Shown: piece after piece, positions 20,583 to 32,500 of the stretch | Layout of the letters: each line of letters opens with the position of its first letter | How positions within the stretch are numbered: the stretch's first letter is position 1 | Assembly (NCBI GenBank): GCA_001662425.1 | Contig: BDDC01000714.1 | Span: forward strand, 1 to 46,837 | Length of the DNA: 46,837 nucleotides | From: Chlamydomonas sphaeroides | Taxonomy: Eukaryota; Chlorophyta; Chlorophyceae; Chlamydomonadales; Chlamydomonadaceae | Direction: 5' to 3' | Notes under the pieces: model-generated | The model's database searches: none | Seen by the model: the letters and a program-made list of their open reading frames with translations, nothing else | Told to the model about the DNA's origin: nothing | Position numbers and translations under genes: made by a program

Positions 20583-23500
20583 TCACCACCCGTCCCGCGC
20601 CGGGCTATCGCCCGCCGTTCGGTCATGCCGCAGCGCCGCGGCACCACCATCGCTCCCCGCGGCCCCCGCACCTTGCAGGGCGGGACCCGCCAGCGGCCGG
20701 GCGCTGCCCAGGGAGAGCGACGACGCCGGCAACGCCGCAGACATCTCCGCCTCGCTCTCGCCCTCCTCCACCGCCGCCATGGCCGCGGGCCGCCGGCTCG
20801 CCCGCAGCGCCGCCAGCGCCAACCCGGGGCTCAGCGGCTCCTCACCCACCGGCCGCAAACCCGGCGACAGGCCCGCGCCCGCAGCACCGGGCCCCACCGG
20901 CGACGGCAGCGACAGCAGCGGCGCGTGGCGCTCCTGCATGCTCTGGCTGCGGCGCCGCTGCAGCGCCCGGCCACCATCACCGCCGCCGCCGGTGTCGTCA
21001 CCGCCACCGCCGCCGCCCGGCTCCGTGCCACGGGCCTCGCTGTCATCGGCGGCGCCGTCGCGCCCGATAACGAAGGCCGGCGCTGCCGCTCGCTGCGGAG
21101 CCACCATGGCGCTTGAGGCGGAGGAGGTGCGGCTGACGGGAAAGCGACGGCCGCCCCAGCCCGTGCCCGGCGTGGTGCGGTCGGCGAACGAGCTCCCTCG
21201 TTCGGTGCCGAGCCCGGTTCCGTAGGGCACTCCGCCGTACGCCCCCGACGTCGTCCCCGACAGCAGGTGCTGGCTGGAGGCGGTGAGCGAGGTGAGCGAG
21301 CGCAGCGAGTACGCCGAGCCGCGATCGCTGTACGACACCGTCGTACCGTGCGACGGCCGGTCGCCGTACTCCGTCATGCAGTCGTCGTCGTCACCCTCGC
21401 CCATGCTGCTCTGCTGCCGCAGCCGGCGGCCTGACGGCGCTGCCGCCGGCCCCCTGGTTGAGCCGGGCGGGCTGTGCAGCGCTGCGGTCGCAGCCGCGAC
21501 CTGGCTGGCGGCCTCCGCGTGGCGCAGCCGCCAGGGGTGCATGGCGGCGGGGACAGGCAGCGGCTCCGAGCCGGCAGCTGCCGCGGACTCAGCCTCTGCA
21601 GCTGCCGCCGCCAGCTCGCCCAGCGCCCGGGGCTGGTCCGCCGTCAGCGCAATGGCCGCCTGCAGCTGCCTCTGCCGCTGCGCCTCGGCCTCTGCGCGCT
21701 GCAGGTCCGCGGCCATGTTCGTGGCAGCGGCCGCCACGGCGGCGGCGATGAGGTCCGGCGCCGCGTTCAGGATGGCGCGCTGGTCCGTGGCCCCGCTGCT
21801 GTCGTGCTGCAGGGGATGCAAGATGGGCATGCCACCCACGGCGCCGCCGACCACTCGGGCCGCCTCCTCGTCACCGCTGACGTCGGGCTCGGCGGCTTCC
21901 GGCGGCGCGAAAGCTGGAGCGCCGGTGGCCCCCGGGCGACTGACGCTCGGGCTGGCGATGTCACCACCGACACCAGCCAGCGCCCGCAACGCTGCATTGC
22001 CCAGGGAGAGGGACACGCTGCCCTCGGTGCCGGTGCCCGTCACCTCGCCAGCCGAGTTGCCGGCCGCGTCGTCCACACTGTCGTGACGCTCGGCGCTGTC
22101 GAGCCGGCCGCCGCCGCCAGCCCCGGCCGCGCCGTCTTCGACCAGCGCAAACTCCCGTCGGCCGTCGGCGCTGTTGGCCCGGCGCGCGAGGGCCATGGCG
22201 GCTCTGCGCGTGGGCGCCCGGCCGCGGACGGCCGAGCCGCCTGCCGATGCGACGCCTGAGCCCTGGCGCTGCATGGCCGTGGCGCTGCGCTGGAAGCTGC
22301 CGCGCGGCCGTGCGCCGCTCTCGGTCGAGGGCGGCGTGGCCTCCCCGCCGAAGGAGATGGTCGTGGTGGACCCAAAGCCGCGGGGGCTGCTGCGGGAGCT
22401 GCCGGGGGCGGGGATGCGGAGGTGCGAGCCCAGGCGTCGGGTCTGCGCGGAGCTGGGCTGCAGGCCTCCGTGCGCGAACATCTGCGACAGCGCTGCAGCC
22501 GCGGAGGCAGCCTGCGGGGTGCGGGCAGGGCGGGGCTTAGGTTCGTGGCAGGGATGGACAGGCAAGCGGCATGCGGGCTGCGGGTGCGAGTGGCGGGCGG
22601 TCCGGACGGCGGCCCCGGTGCTTGCTCACCTGCATGGGGCTCTGCGTGGCGCTGCTAACGAGGCTGAGCCCCGTGCTGCCCAGCGACCCCAGCGTGCGCA
22701 TGCCGACGCTGCCGATGACCTCGAAGCTGGGCAGCGGCGAGCCAAAGGCGCTGTCATGCTGCTGTTCCAGGAGCAGAAAGGCGGCCGCGCCCGGGGCCAG
22801 TGAACCCATGCCGGTCCGCGGCAGCCCGCCCGAGCCGCCACTGGCGGCGCTGCTGCTGAGCATGGGCAGCAGCGCCGCTGACGTAGAGCCCGACCTGCCG
22901 TCGCCGGGCAGGTCGGCGGCGCCTTCACTGCCGCCGCCGGGTCCGGTGCTGGTAGCTCGTCCGCTCCCAGACACGCGGAGCCGCCTCAGCGAGCCGCTGC
23001 CGGGCCAGGGCTCTGACGTCAGCAGCGCCCGGGCCAGGGCGGCGTCGGCCAGGGACAGGCCCTGCGGCGCGTCGAAGGGAACGGCGCTGCCTCCGTCGGA
23101 GCTTGGGCCGCGGGGCTCGGCCAGCGCCCGGCCGCCTCCGCTGATGCGGCCGACACCTTCGGCCGTGCTTCGGCGAGTGCCCTCGAGCGAGTCGCCGCTG
23201 AGCACGCCAGCAAGATCGTCCGACAGGGCCTGCGAGCTGGCGAATGGCGAGGGGAGCATGGGCGCAGCTCCGCCACCGCTGCCGGCACCGCCGCTCAGGA
23301 CTTGTCCCAGAGCCACCATCTGATCATGCGTCGGCGCCGTCGGCGCAGCGGGGCTGCCTCCACTACCGCCGGCGCTTGGCCCCAACCCAGCTTGGCTCGG
23401 AGGCACCGGCAGTGACAGGTCGGAGCTGTCGGCGACTGCGCGCGCGCTGGCGCCAGCTCCCAGGGGACCCGACGGCGAGGGCGACCAGCCCACCGAGGGC

Positions 23501-26500
23501 TCGCTGCCGATGCTGGCTACTGCCGACAAGGAGCTGTGCTGTTGCCCCGCGTCATCGCCGGGGGCGCGCTCGGGCGTTGGCGGCACCGTCAGCGGCGGCG
23601 GCCGGCGCTGGGCCGACTCCAGGGCACCCGGCAGCTGGCCAGCCGAGTTGTCACGGCTGGTGCGGAGCGGAGCCAGCTCCAGCGCCGGCCCCTCGGCATG
23701 CGGCGCGGTGAAGACGCGCGTCAGCACGGGCCTGCAGCAGCGGGCGGCGGGAGGGACGAGGTCAGAGGAGCGCAGGCGCGGCCTTGAGAGCACGGCGAGC
23801 CCTGCACCGGCCCACAGCGGCAGCCGGCCTCGCCTCCCAGCGTGCTCACCTGAGTCCAGGCCGCTCGCCGGTGTGCTGCAGCTGCTTCGCGCTGCTGCTC
23901 TTCTGCGTCGCCGCTTGGCGCGGCCCGGGCGCAGGCTCAGGCGGCGCCTCGCTCTGAGGCGCGCGCCTCAGGGTGCGCAGGATGCCGTGGATCTGCTCCG
24001 CCTCCTGCGCGATCGGGGCCAAGCGGGGCCACACGCGTTGGGCAATGCACCAGATGCAAGCGCGCCTGGCGAGCTCCCCTAGGCCTACCTCTGCCGACAC
24101 CGCCCGCTGCAGGTGCTGCAGCAGCTCCAGCTCGTAGCGGCGCAGAATGCCATCCAGTGCGGGGCGCGAGGACTGAGGGCGCGGGGACGCAGGGCGGGGC
24201 AGGTGGGCCGACGGCACCGCGGGGCAGGGAGCGCCTGGGGCGTAGCGACGCTTGCTCGGCTGCCGCACCTCGGCAATGGCCGGGCTGGAAGCCTCCCGCA
24301 GCTGGTCTTGCAGCTGCTGCTGCTGCTGGGTGTGGGGCTGCAGAGGTGATACGGCCGCCGAGGAGGCCCCCAGCTCCCACGGCGGCAGCTCGTCGTCCAG
24401 GTGGGCGCCAGTCGGCGGTCCCGCCTCGGCACCGTCGGTCGGGAGCGCCCAGGCAGGCGCCGGCTGCGCGCTGCCGCCTGGGCGTGCCCGGGCGTCCTCC
24501 GGAAGCTGCCCCGGCGCCACACCGCGGAAGGTCGCAACGTGGGCGAGTCGTAACGCCTCTGGAGAGGCCGCCGTGGCGATGTGCCGCTTGGGCGTTGTGT
24601 GGCCCGTGGCGGTTAGCGCGCTAGGCTGGCCGCTGGCATCACCGCCGTCGCTGGTCCCCAGCCCCAGAAATGGCGACGTGCGGGCCTTTTGCGGCGGGTG
24701 GTGCAAGGGCCGCGGCGACGTTGCGGCGGGGGACTGCGGCGGCGGCGGCGCTGCGGCCATGGGGTGCCGTGGAGCAGCGACGGCGGCGGCCGCAGCGATG
24801 GTGGCGGCGTAGGATGCGCGCAGCGCTGGCGGGGGCTGATGGGGCGAGATGGGCTGCGGGTAGGGGTCGGTCTGCATCAGCCGACCAACGCCGACGGGGG
24901 ACGTCGGGCTCAGGCTTGGGTAGTCATAGCGGGCCGGCAGAGCCCCTGACAGCTGCCCCGAGTGCTCGGACTGGTGGCCCGAGTAGCCGTGCGCCTGCTG
25001 CTGCTGTCGCGGCCGCTGCTGCATCGCCGACAGCTGCTGCTGCTGCATCGCCGCCCATGCGGCCGCGGACGCAAAGGACTGCGCCATGGCCGCGGGCGCC
25101 GACGTCCGCTCCTGCTGCTGCCGATCCGTGACCTTCGCCTGCGCCGCAACTGCGGCGGCCGCCGGCGCTGCCGTCGGCGACACGACCAGGCCCCGGTGGC
25201 TACGCAGGCCGAAGCCGGTCGTGCGTCGCGGCGGTGGTGCGGCGGCTGCGGCCGCCGCCTCGGCGGCCTCCGTAACGGCCGCCACCGCCTCGGGCGCAGC
25301 CCATTCGGACACGGGTGCGTTGTAGTAGAGCGGGTGGCTGGGTCCAGGCAGCGCGACCTCCACGATCCGGGGCCCTCGCTGCGGTTGCTGGGGGGCCCCA
25401 CTGCTGAAGCCGCCGATTCGCCGGGCCTGCGGCGCCGCCGGGGCAACGCCGAACGCGCTAGGCCGCAGCGCGGGGCTGATCGGCGGCGTGCCCTGCGGGC
25501 TCAGCACCGCGCCCGCCGCGTCCAGCGCCAGCGTCTGCAGCATCGGCGGCGGCCGCAGCTGGCCGCTGCGGGCCGTGCTATGCGGTAGCGGCAGCGGCGC
25601 AGTGGGGGAGGTCACGATCCCGGTCCCGGTCTCAGGCGGCGACCTGCGGTCTGCAGATCCGGGGTGGTGCCGTATCCCGGCCATGACACTGCTGCTTACG
25701 CTGCCGCTGGGCCCCGCGGCGCCGCCCAGCGCTGATGTCGAGCCCGGCCTCGTGCCTGCAGCGGCAGCGTCCGCCGCGGCTGACGTCGCGTAGCACGAGT
25801 AGCTTCCGCCGCGGGCGGGCGGCGGCGGCGGCCAGCTCGGCTGCATCGCAACGTGACCCTGGTGCAGCAACGGCGCGGAGCCGGGGCCGGGAGCGTCAAG
25901 CCCTCCCGCGCTTGGGTCCGCGACGCCATGCGCCACCGCCAGCTCCCAGATTTGCTGCGACTGCCGCGTCTGCTGCTGCGAGAGGTCCTGGACCGAGTCC
26001 TCGCCCACGCTCTGCATGCTCCCAATGCGGCCGTACAGCAGCGACGAGGGCCAGCCGCGGGCGCCGTGCGGGCCGCTGAGCGCGCCGCTGAGGCCGCCCA
26101 GCGTCTCGGCTTCGTGGGTGCCCTGCAGCGCAAGCAGCCGGGGCGGCGCGGGGTCAGGTGTAGGACGACGCGATGGGACAGGTGCGGCAAGGGCACGCAG
26201 GTGAGGGTGCAGGGACGTACCGGTGGTGCCGTGTTGGGCGCGCTCAGGATGCCCGCCGGTTGCCTTGGCCCGGCTTGGCCCTGGCCGCAAGCGCCGACTG
26301 CCAACGGCATCGGCGGCAGCACCGGCGCCGGCGGCATGTGCTGCGGCAACGCCCACGTGCCCATGTGCTGCCGTGCACGCGCCATCATCTGCGCCGCAGC
26401 GGCTGCCGCGGCGGGAGAGTGCAGAACACGGCTCTGCTGGCTCGATCCGGGCGAGGTGACGCCGCCCCCGGCGCTTGTGGGGTACGGCGTGGGCGACAGC

Positions 26501-29500
26501 TCGCCGCCGTTCAGCCGACCCGCTGCGGCCGTGTCCGGTGCGACGCCGCTGGCCGTCGTGCCGCGGGCCGGCGAGCCTGAGGGCCCAACGCCGTAGGTGT
26601 ACGAGGCGGCGCCGCGGGACAGGCCCGACCGGGAAGACGGCTGTGTCTCGGCTGCCTCGGGGTCCCAGGCAGGGTCGCGTATGGCCATGGCTGCAGCCAT
26701 CTCGAGCGTCTGCTGGTGGAAGGCAGCAGCGGCGGCCGCCGCGGTCGACGATGACGGGCGCACGCCCTGTGCTGTAGCCGCCGCTGGCCCGCTCGACGAG
26801 AGTTGTGTCGCTGCCAGCGCCTGCGACAGCAGCAGATGGTGCTGCCCCGGCGGCGCGGCGTCCGAGATGGGCCGCACACCAGCTGCCACTGCTGCGACCT
26901 CCGCTGTTCCCGACATCGCCCACAACATCAGGCCGCCGCTGATCTCGTCCGCCGAGTATAGGGCCTCGGGCGGGATGCCGGTACTGAGGCCAAGCGCGAC
27001 AGCCTCGGCGCCGCCGCCCGCCACTGAGCCGCCGCCGAACATGCCGGCGGTGGCGAGCCCGGTCAAGGCTAGCCCTGTTGGCAGGGAGCTGTGGGAGCCG
27101 CTGGGCAGGCGCCCGGAGGAGGTGCGGCCCAGTGCGGGCGCGGCGACAGCGTCGGGGTGTGGTCCCAGCTGGCCGGAGCTGGGGTTGGAGCCGCGCACAC
27201 CGGGCGTGGTGGGACCGGCGGAGATGCGTTCGGCGTGCCAGTGCGCCGAGTTGGCCGAGGACGTGATGCGGGAGGTTGGCAACAGCAGCGCGCCCGGGCT
27301 CTGCGCGTGGCTGAAAGACTCGCCCACCACAGGAGAGCCGGCAGCTGCGGACGGCAGGGTTACATATCACGGGAGCATACCGATTAGCGCGAGCGGCCCG
27401 GCGGCAGTCAACCCATAGGCTCTCCGTACCAGTACCCGTACCTGTTCCGGCGCCGATGGACGAAACGCGCTGCATGCCGTATGCCGCCGCGATGCTGCCC
27501 TCGCGCGAGTCGGGCAGCCCGCTGCCTCCCAGGCCCCCGCCGGGACCCATACGTGACAGCATGGCGGCCTGCTGCTGCCGCCGCGCCTGCACGTACGTCT
27601 GCGCCACGGCGGCGGCAAACGTGTCGGGCGCGCCCGAGCCGTCGGCGCCGCCGTGCCCGCCGTCTGTGCTTATAAGCGCGGCGTTGGTGGCGGTTGAGCG
27701 GTGGATAAGGTGGTGGCGCGCCTCCTCCGTGACGGAGATATGTGCGCTGCGGCGGCGGTGGCGCGCGGTGAGCGCCATCTGGCCGCCGGCGTGCCCACGC
27801 CCATGGCGGCGATTGGAGCCGCCACGGCCGAACACGTTGGCAATCATGCCCGTCATGCCCTGCGCGGAGGCGGCGCACGGGACTCGCCAACTTGAGAAGG
27901 CGGGACAGCAAAAAGGGAACGCACAGAACGAGCATGCAGGGCATGCTGCTCCAGCCCCACACAGCACTGGCACGAAACGGACAGAAACGCCCCGGCCGCC
28001 TACCTCTCCGCCGCTCAGGGTCATGCGCGGGCTGGCCGTGCCGCTGTAGATACTGCTGGCGCTGCTGCTGTGGCTGGGGCACGCCGGCGAGCCGCGGCTC
28101 GGTTGCCGGCCACTGCGGCCGCTACCCGGTGGGCTATACACCAGCCCACTGCCGCCCGAGGCAGCGGGCGCGCCGCCAGCCGTGCCGGCACCAGTGGCGG
28201 GGCGTCCGGCGCGCACGCTGCGCAGCACGGACGTGAGCGCGCGCTCCGCCCTGACCCGAGCCGTGCTGCCGCGGCCCACGCGGCCGGCAGTAGGGCTGCC
28301 GCCCGGCGACCGGCCGCTGGGATCGCCCGGGCTGCCGCGCATGGCCGCGAAGCCGGGCGGGTAGCCGGTGACCGAGGCCGTGGCGCGCAGGGCCGAATTG
28401 CGCAGGCGGTGGCGCACCACGATGGACACGCCGGCGGGCTCATTGTGGGCCGAGTGCGCGGGCGACTCGAGATCCAGCGCCAGCGAGGGACTGTCGCTGG
28501 TGCGGCGCTTCTTGCGGCCGCCGTGCATCCCGCGCAGGCGCTGCCACACGGAGAGCGACGCGGGCGCCGCCGGCTTAGAGCGGCCCGAGGGCGAGCGGCC
28601 CTGCTGCAGCGGCGGGGAGGTGACGTGGGAGGAGGCCTCGCTGCCACCACCATCAGCGCCGCCGCCGGGCGCGCCGGACGAGCCTGCACGGCCCGAAGAC
28701 TCGGCTGCGAAATGGCAAGGCGCAGGGCGGGAGGGTTTTGAAGGAACCTCTTGCAGGAATGCGCACGCCTTGGTTGTGAGAGGCACTGGCCGTCCTACTT
28801 GCAACCCCAACCACACGCACCTGCGAGCAGCGCGCTGCCGCTCTGGCTGACGTCGCGGCTGGCCGCCTCCGGCGTCGCCGCCTGTGCATTGGCGGCGCGC
28901 AGAACGGCTTGCACGCGTAGATCCGTGACCGCGCCGGAGTGCCCCGAAGGCGCCGGCCCCAGCTGGGACCCCGGAGACAGCGGCCCCGATGAAGGTGACG
29001 CCAGATGACCAGCGTCATCGGCGCCGCTTGGGGCGACAGTGGCGGCGCTGCGCCCGTGGCCCGGGCCCTTGTCGCTCCCAAACAGGTTCTTGCGGGTCCA
29101 GTTGGCCAGCGAGCCAAGGAACATTTTGCGAAGTGACGGCCCGGCGGGCCCCGGTCGGCTTCCGCCGGCTGCGGCAGGGCTGGTGCCTGGGCTGCCAGCC
29201 GCCGAGGCACCCGAGGGACTGTCGCCGAGACGCAGTGCTCCCGCGGGAGACGAGGCCGGGGCCGGGTCAAGGGTGAGCTCTGCGGGAGGGCCGGTTGCGC
29301 AAAGCAGTCAGTGCGGATTGGCACTGTGTCTGTCAGACGCAGCACGCCCGGCACACCCTACGATGCGCGCGCACGGCCCACACTCACCGCTCACGACGAC
29401 GTTTGTTGCGGCGGTCGTGAAGATACCTTCGTTGATGGCCTCGCTGGCCGGCCGGCTGCTTGATTGCAGCTGAACCGTCACGATCGCGTGCGCGGACGAG

Positions 29501-32500
29501 GCCGCCTCCACCACCTCCTGTCCGCCTGCCTGTGAAACCGTGGAGCCCGCAGCCAGCCCCGGAGGCAGCTGCGACAACACGCGCGGCGGTGGCGCCAGCC
29601 GGGAGAGGTCGCCGCTTGCGTGCAAGGCGAGCGCAGAGCCCGTGGCCGAGACCCCGGAAGGCAGGTGGTGCGGGCCCAGCGTGCTGCGCGCCAGGGGCCG
29701 GCGGCCTCCGCTGAAGCTGTCCCCTGCAGCGTTGCCAAGCGGCGACGGGTTGCGGGGTCGATCGCGGAAGGGGCTGCCTGGCCGCGCGGCGATGGACGAC
29801 ACGAAGGGCGACCCGAGGGGGGCGCCCACCGGCGCAACGGGCGACGGAATGACCGGAGCCACCGGCGACGTCCCGGGGTTGGAGGTGCCGCGCGCGGGCA
29901 ACACAAAGCCAGCGGCCTGGGGATGAGAACTGAGACCGGCGCCCGCGCCACCAGCCTGGGTCATCGCCGCCAGGAGGGCGCGGCCGTGCGCGGAGGACAG
30001 CACGTGGTAGGTTGCCGCCGCGCTGCTGCTGCCAGGGTTGTGGTCCGAGACAGGAGCCACCTCCGAGTGGCGGCTGGGCGTGCCGTGAGAGATTCCGCTG
30101 TTGGCGGAAACGCGAGTTGCCACAAAGAGCCCGTCGCTCATCTCGCTGCCCTCGCCCGCCGTCGACGCGGCCCTGGGCGCCAGGCCATCTCGGCCTGTGC
30201 CCGAGCCGGTGTCGCCAGCGCTGCGCGGGTTGAACAGCACATGCATGCCCGGCAGGCCACGGCTGCTGGAGCGGCCACCGTCCGGAGAGGCATGGGTCAT
30301 GTCTAGGGGCAGCTTGGAGATCGGCGTGGCTGGTCCGTGGCTGGAAGTATCAGCAAAGGGGCCGTCCTCCTACGTGAGCAAGTGGCCGCGGCAGGAGGGG
30401 GGACCACAGGGTGCTGGTTAGCGCCTCGCGAAGCTGGGTCAGGGGCAGCGGGCAGGGAGGAGTGCAAGGCACGGCAAGGGAGGGGAGCGCGCGGAAAACT
30501 GACGGGCTGATCTCACCGGGATCAGACCCTGGTCCGTGAGGGGCCGCCGCGCCTCGGTCGCGAAGGCTGTGACCGTCAGCGTGCGCGGGTGCGACGCCGA
30601 CGCCGACGCAGAACCCGCGCCCGAGGCGCCGGGGAAAGCCGCGGCCTGCAGTCGCGTGTGCCGATGCGGCAGCGGGTTCAAGTGGCTGTGCTGCGAGTAG
30701 GGCTCTGGCTGCAACGACAGCGGCGTTGTGGCAAGAAGAAATGCATCGCCCTGCCGCAACGCCTCGGCGGCCGCGGCCGCGGCAGCGGCGGTGGTCCGTG
30801 GCGTGGTGATGCTTCGGCGCATGATTTCTGGCTCGGGAAAAGCCAAGGGCCTGAGGGATGAAGCGTTGGGCAAGCAATGGTCAGGCATTCGGGGGCGTCG
30901 ACCGGGTGGGTGTCGGGCGGGCAGCTCCCCGTGCAGCGCCCCTCCCAGGCCTTACCTGTCGTCGATCATGCCACGCCCCAGCGACAGGCCACGCCCAGGC
31001 GCTCCACCTCCGGCCGCAGTCATAGCAGCCACAGCGACCGCTGCCTCGGCCGTCCCGAGCGTGCGATGCCCGGGCATCGCGCGCGGGTGGCTGTGCGGCA
31101 GGCGCGGCATGCCGAGCGTGCTGTGGTGCCGCGCGCCGCGCACGAGGCCCGAGGGCGTGCGCTGTGCGCCAAGCTGGTTGGCCAGGTCCGAGGCGTGACG
31201 CAGCGCTCCCCTGCGGCCAGCGGGCGGCAGCAATCTTGAATTGCGGCCAGGGCCAACGCACATGGGCACAGCGGCAAACAGCTGCCTACTCAGCGCAGGC
31301 CTTCTGTCGCGGTGATGACACAGTGCCACGCGAGGACGGCGTTACTCCCATTCCCCCTTCCAGCGACCCACTTGATGGCAAGGCCGTCGTCCGTAGACGC
31401 GCCGCCGTCAGTGCCCTCGTATTGGCCATCGCCGGCAGCGCCCCCGCCGGTGACAGCGGCGGCGCGGCCGCCGCGGCCGGGGCCCAGGCGTGAGGGGCCG
31501 CCCGTCATGCGGAAGGCCCCGGCCTTGCGGCGCAGCATGGCCAGCAGGCCGCCGCGGCGCTGCGAGGCGGCTCGCATGGTGACAGAGGCCTCGGGCAAAG
31601 ACACGAGCGCCTCAGTTGCCATGGGCCATGTGCGCTCGAGCAGGGACTCGGGCAGTGCCTGAGAGACCGGGGACCGGAAGAGATGGCAGGGAGCGTACAT
31701 GACTCATGACACGGGCTGGGCGCTGCTGCGCGGCATGGTCACAGAGGGGCTGCGCGACAACCTGAGCTGGGCCCGGGCGCACCTGGTACAGGACCTTCGG
31801 GTTGTCCAGCCCTCGAAGGAGGAAGCGGCCCAGCGCCCGCAGCTCGATGTGCTCCACGGCCGCAGGCATGGGGCTCTGCCTCGCGCTGCCGCCGGAACCT
31901 GACGTTAGCAGAGGGGACCAGACACGTAAGCAATAGGAACTGAATGCGGTCTGCACCCCACCGTCGGTACCCCAGCTGAGAACGCGCACCTTGGCCATCG
32001 GCGCCGCCACCCGAGCCGGTGCGGCTCTTGCGCCGCAACGCCAGCAGCTGCTGCGCGCCCGCGAGGCTGAGGGAGCGGGAGGTGACCTCGAGCAGCGACG
32101 ACATTCGCCGCCGGCTGGGGTGCGCCACCAGCGCCTGTAGCAGGTTCAGTGGCCGGACCTCGCCGCCGCCGGGGCCGCCGGGGCCGGGAACCACCTCGGG
32201 CGAGGCGCTGCTCGCGGTAGAAGGCCTGTATACAGGCAGCGTACCGGGGGATCAGGCTGCCGAGCACAACAGCACGCGTCGGCCGGGGGCTGTTTGAGTG
32301 GAGTGAAGCCCGCTCGGCACGCCGCGCGACCCACCTGACGGCGCGCTGGAAGGGCAGCGTCAGCGGCAGGCTCTTCACGCTGCCCAGGAGCGGCCCGTCC
32401 GTCGGCCCGGCGCTGTAACTGGCCCGCCGTGCGCGGCCCACTCTGCCCTGCGGCGCATCGCCGCCACGCCGCGGGCTGCTGCCGGGGCCCAGCCCCTGCC

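Noticed and set aside
20486..22803. Long plus-strand frames opposite the last cyclase exon
   Set aside because: They are antisense shadows of an exon fixed by splice phase and stop codon on the minus strand; their composition is Ala/Arg/Gly noise.
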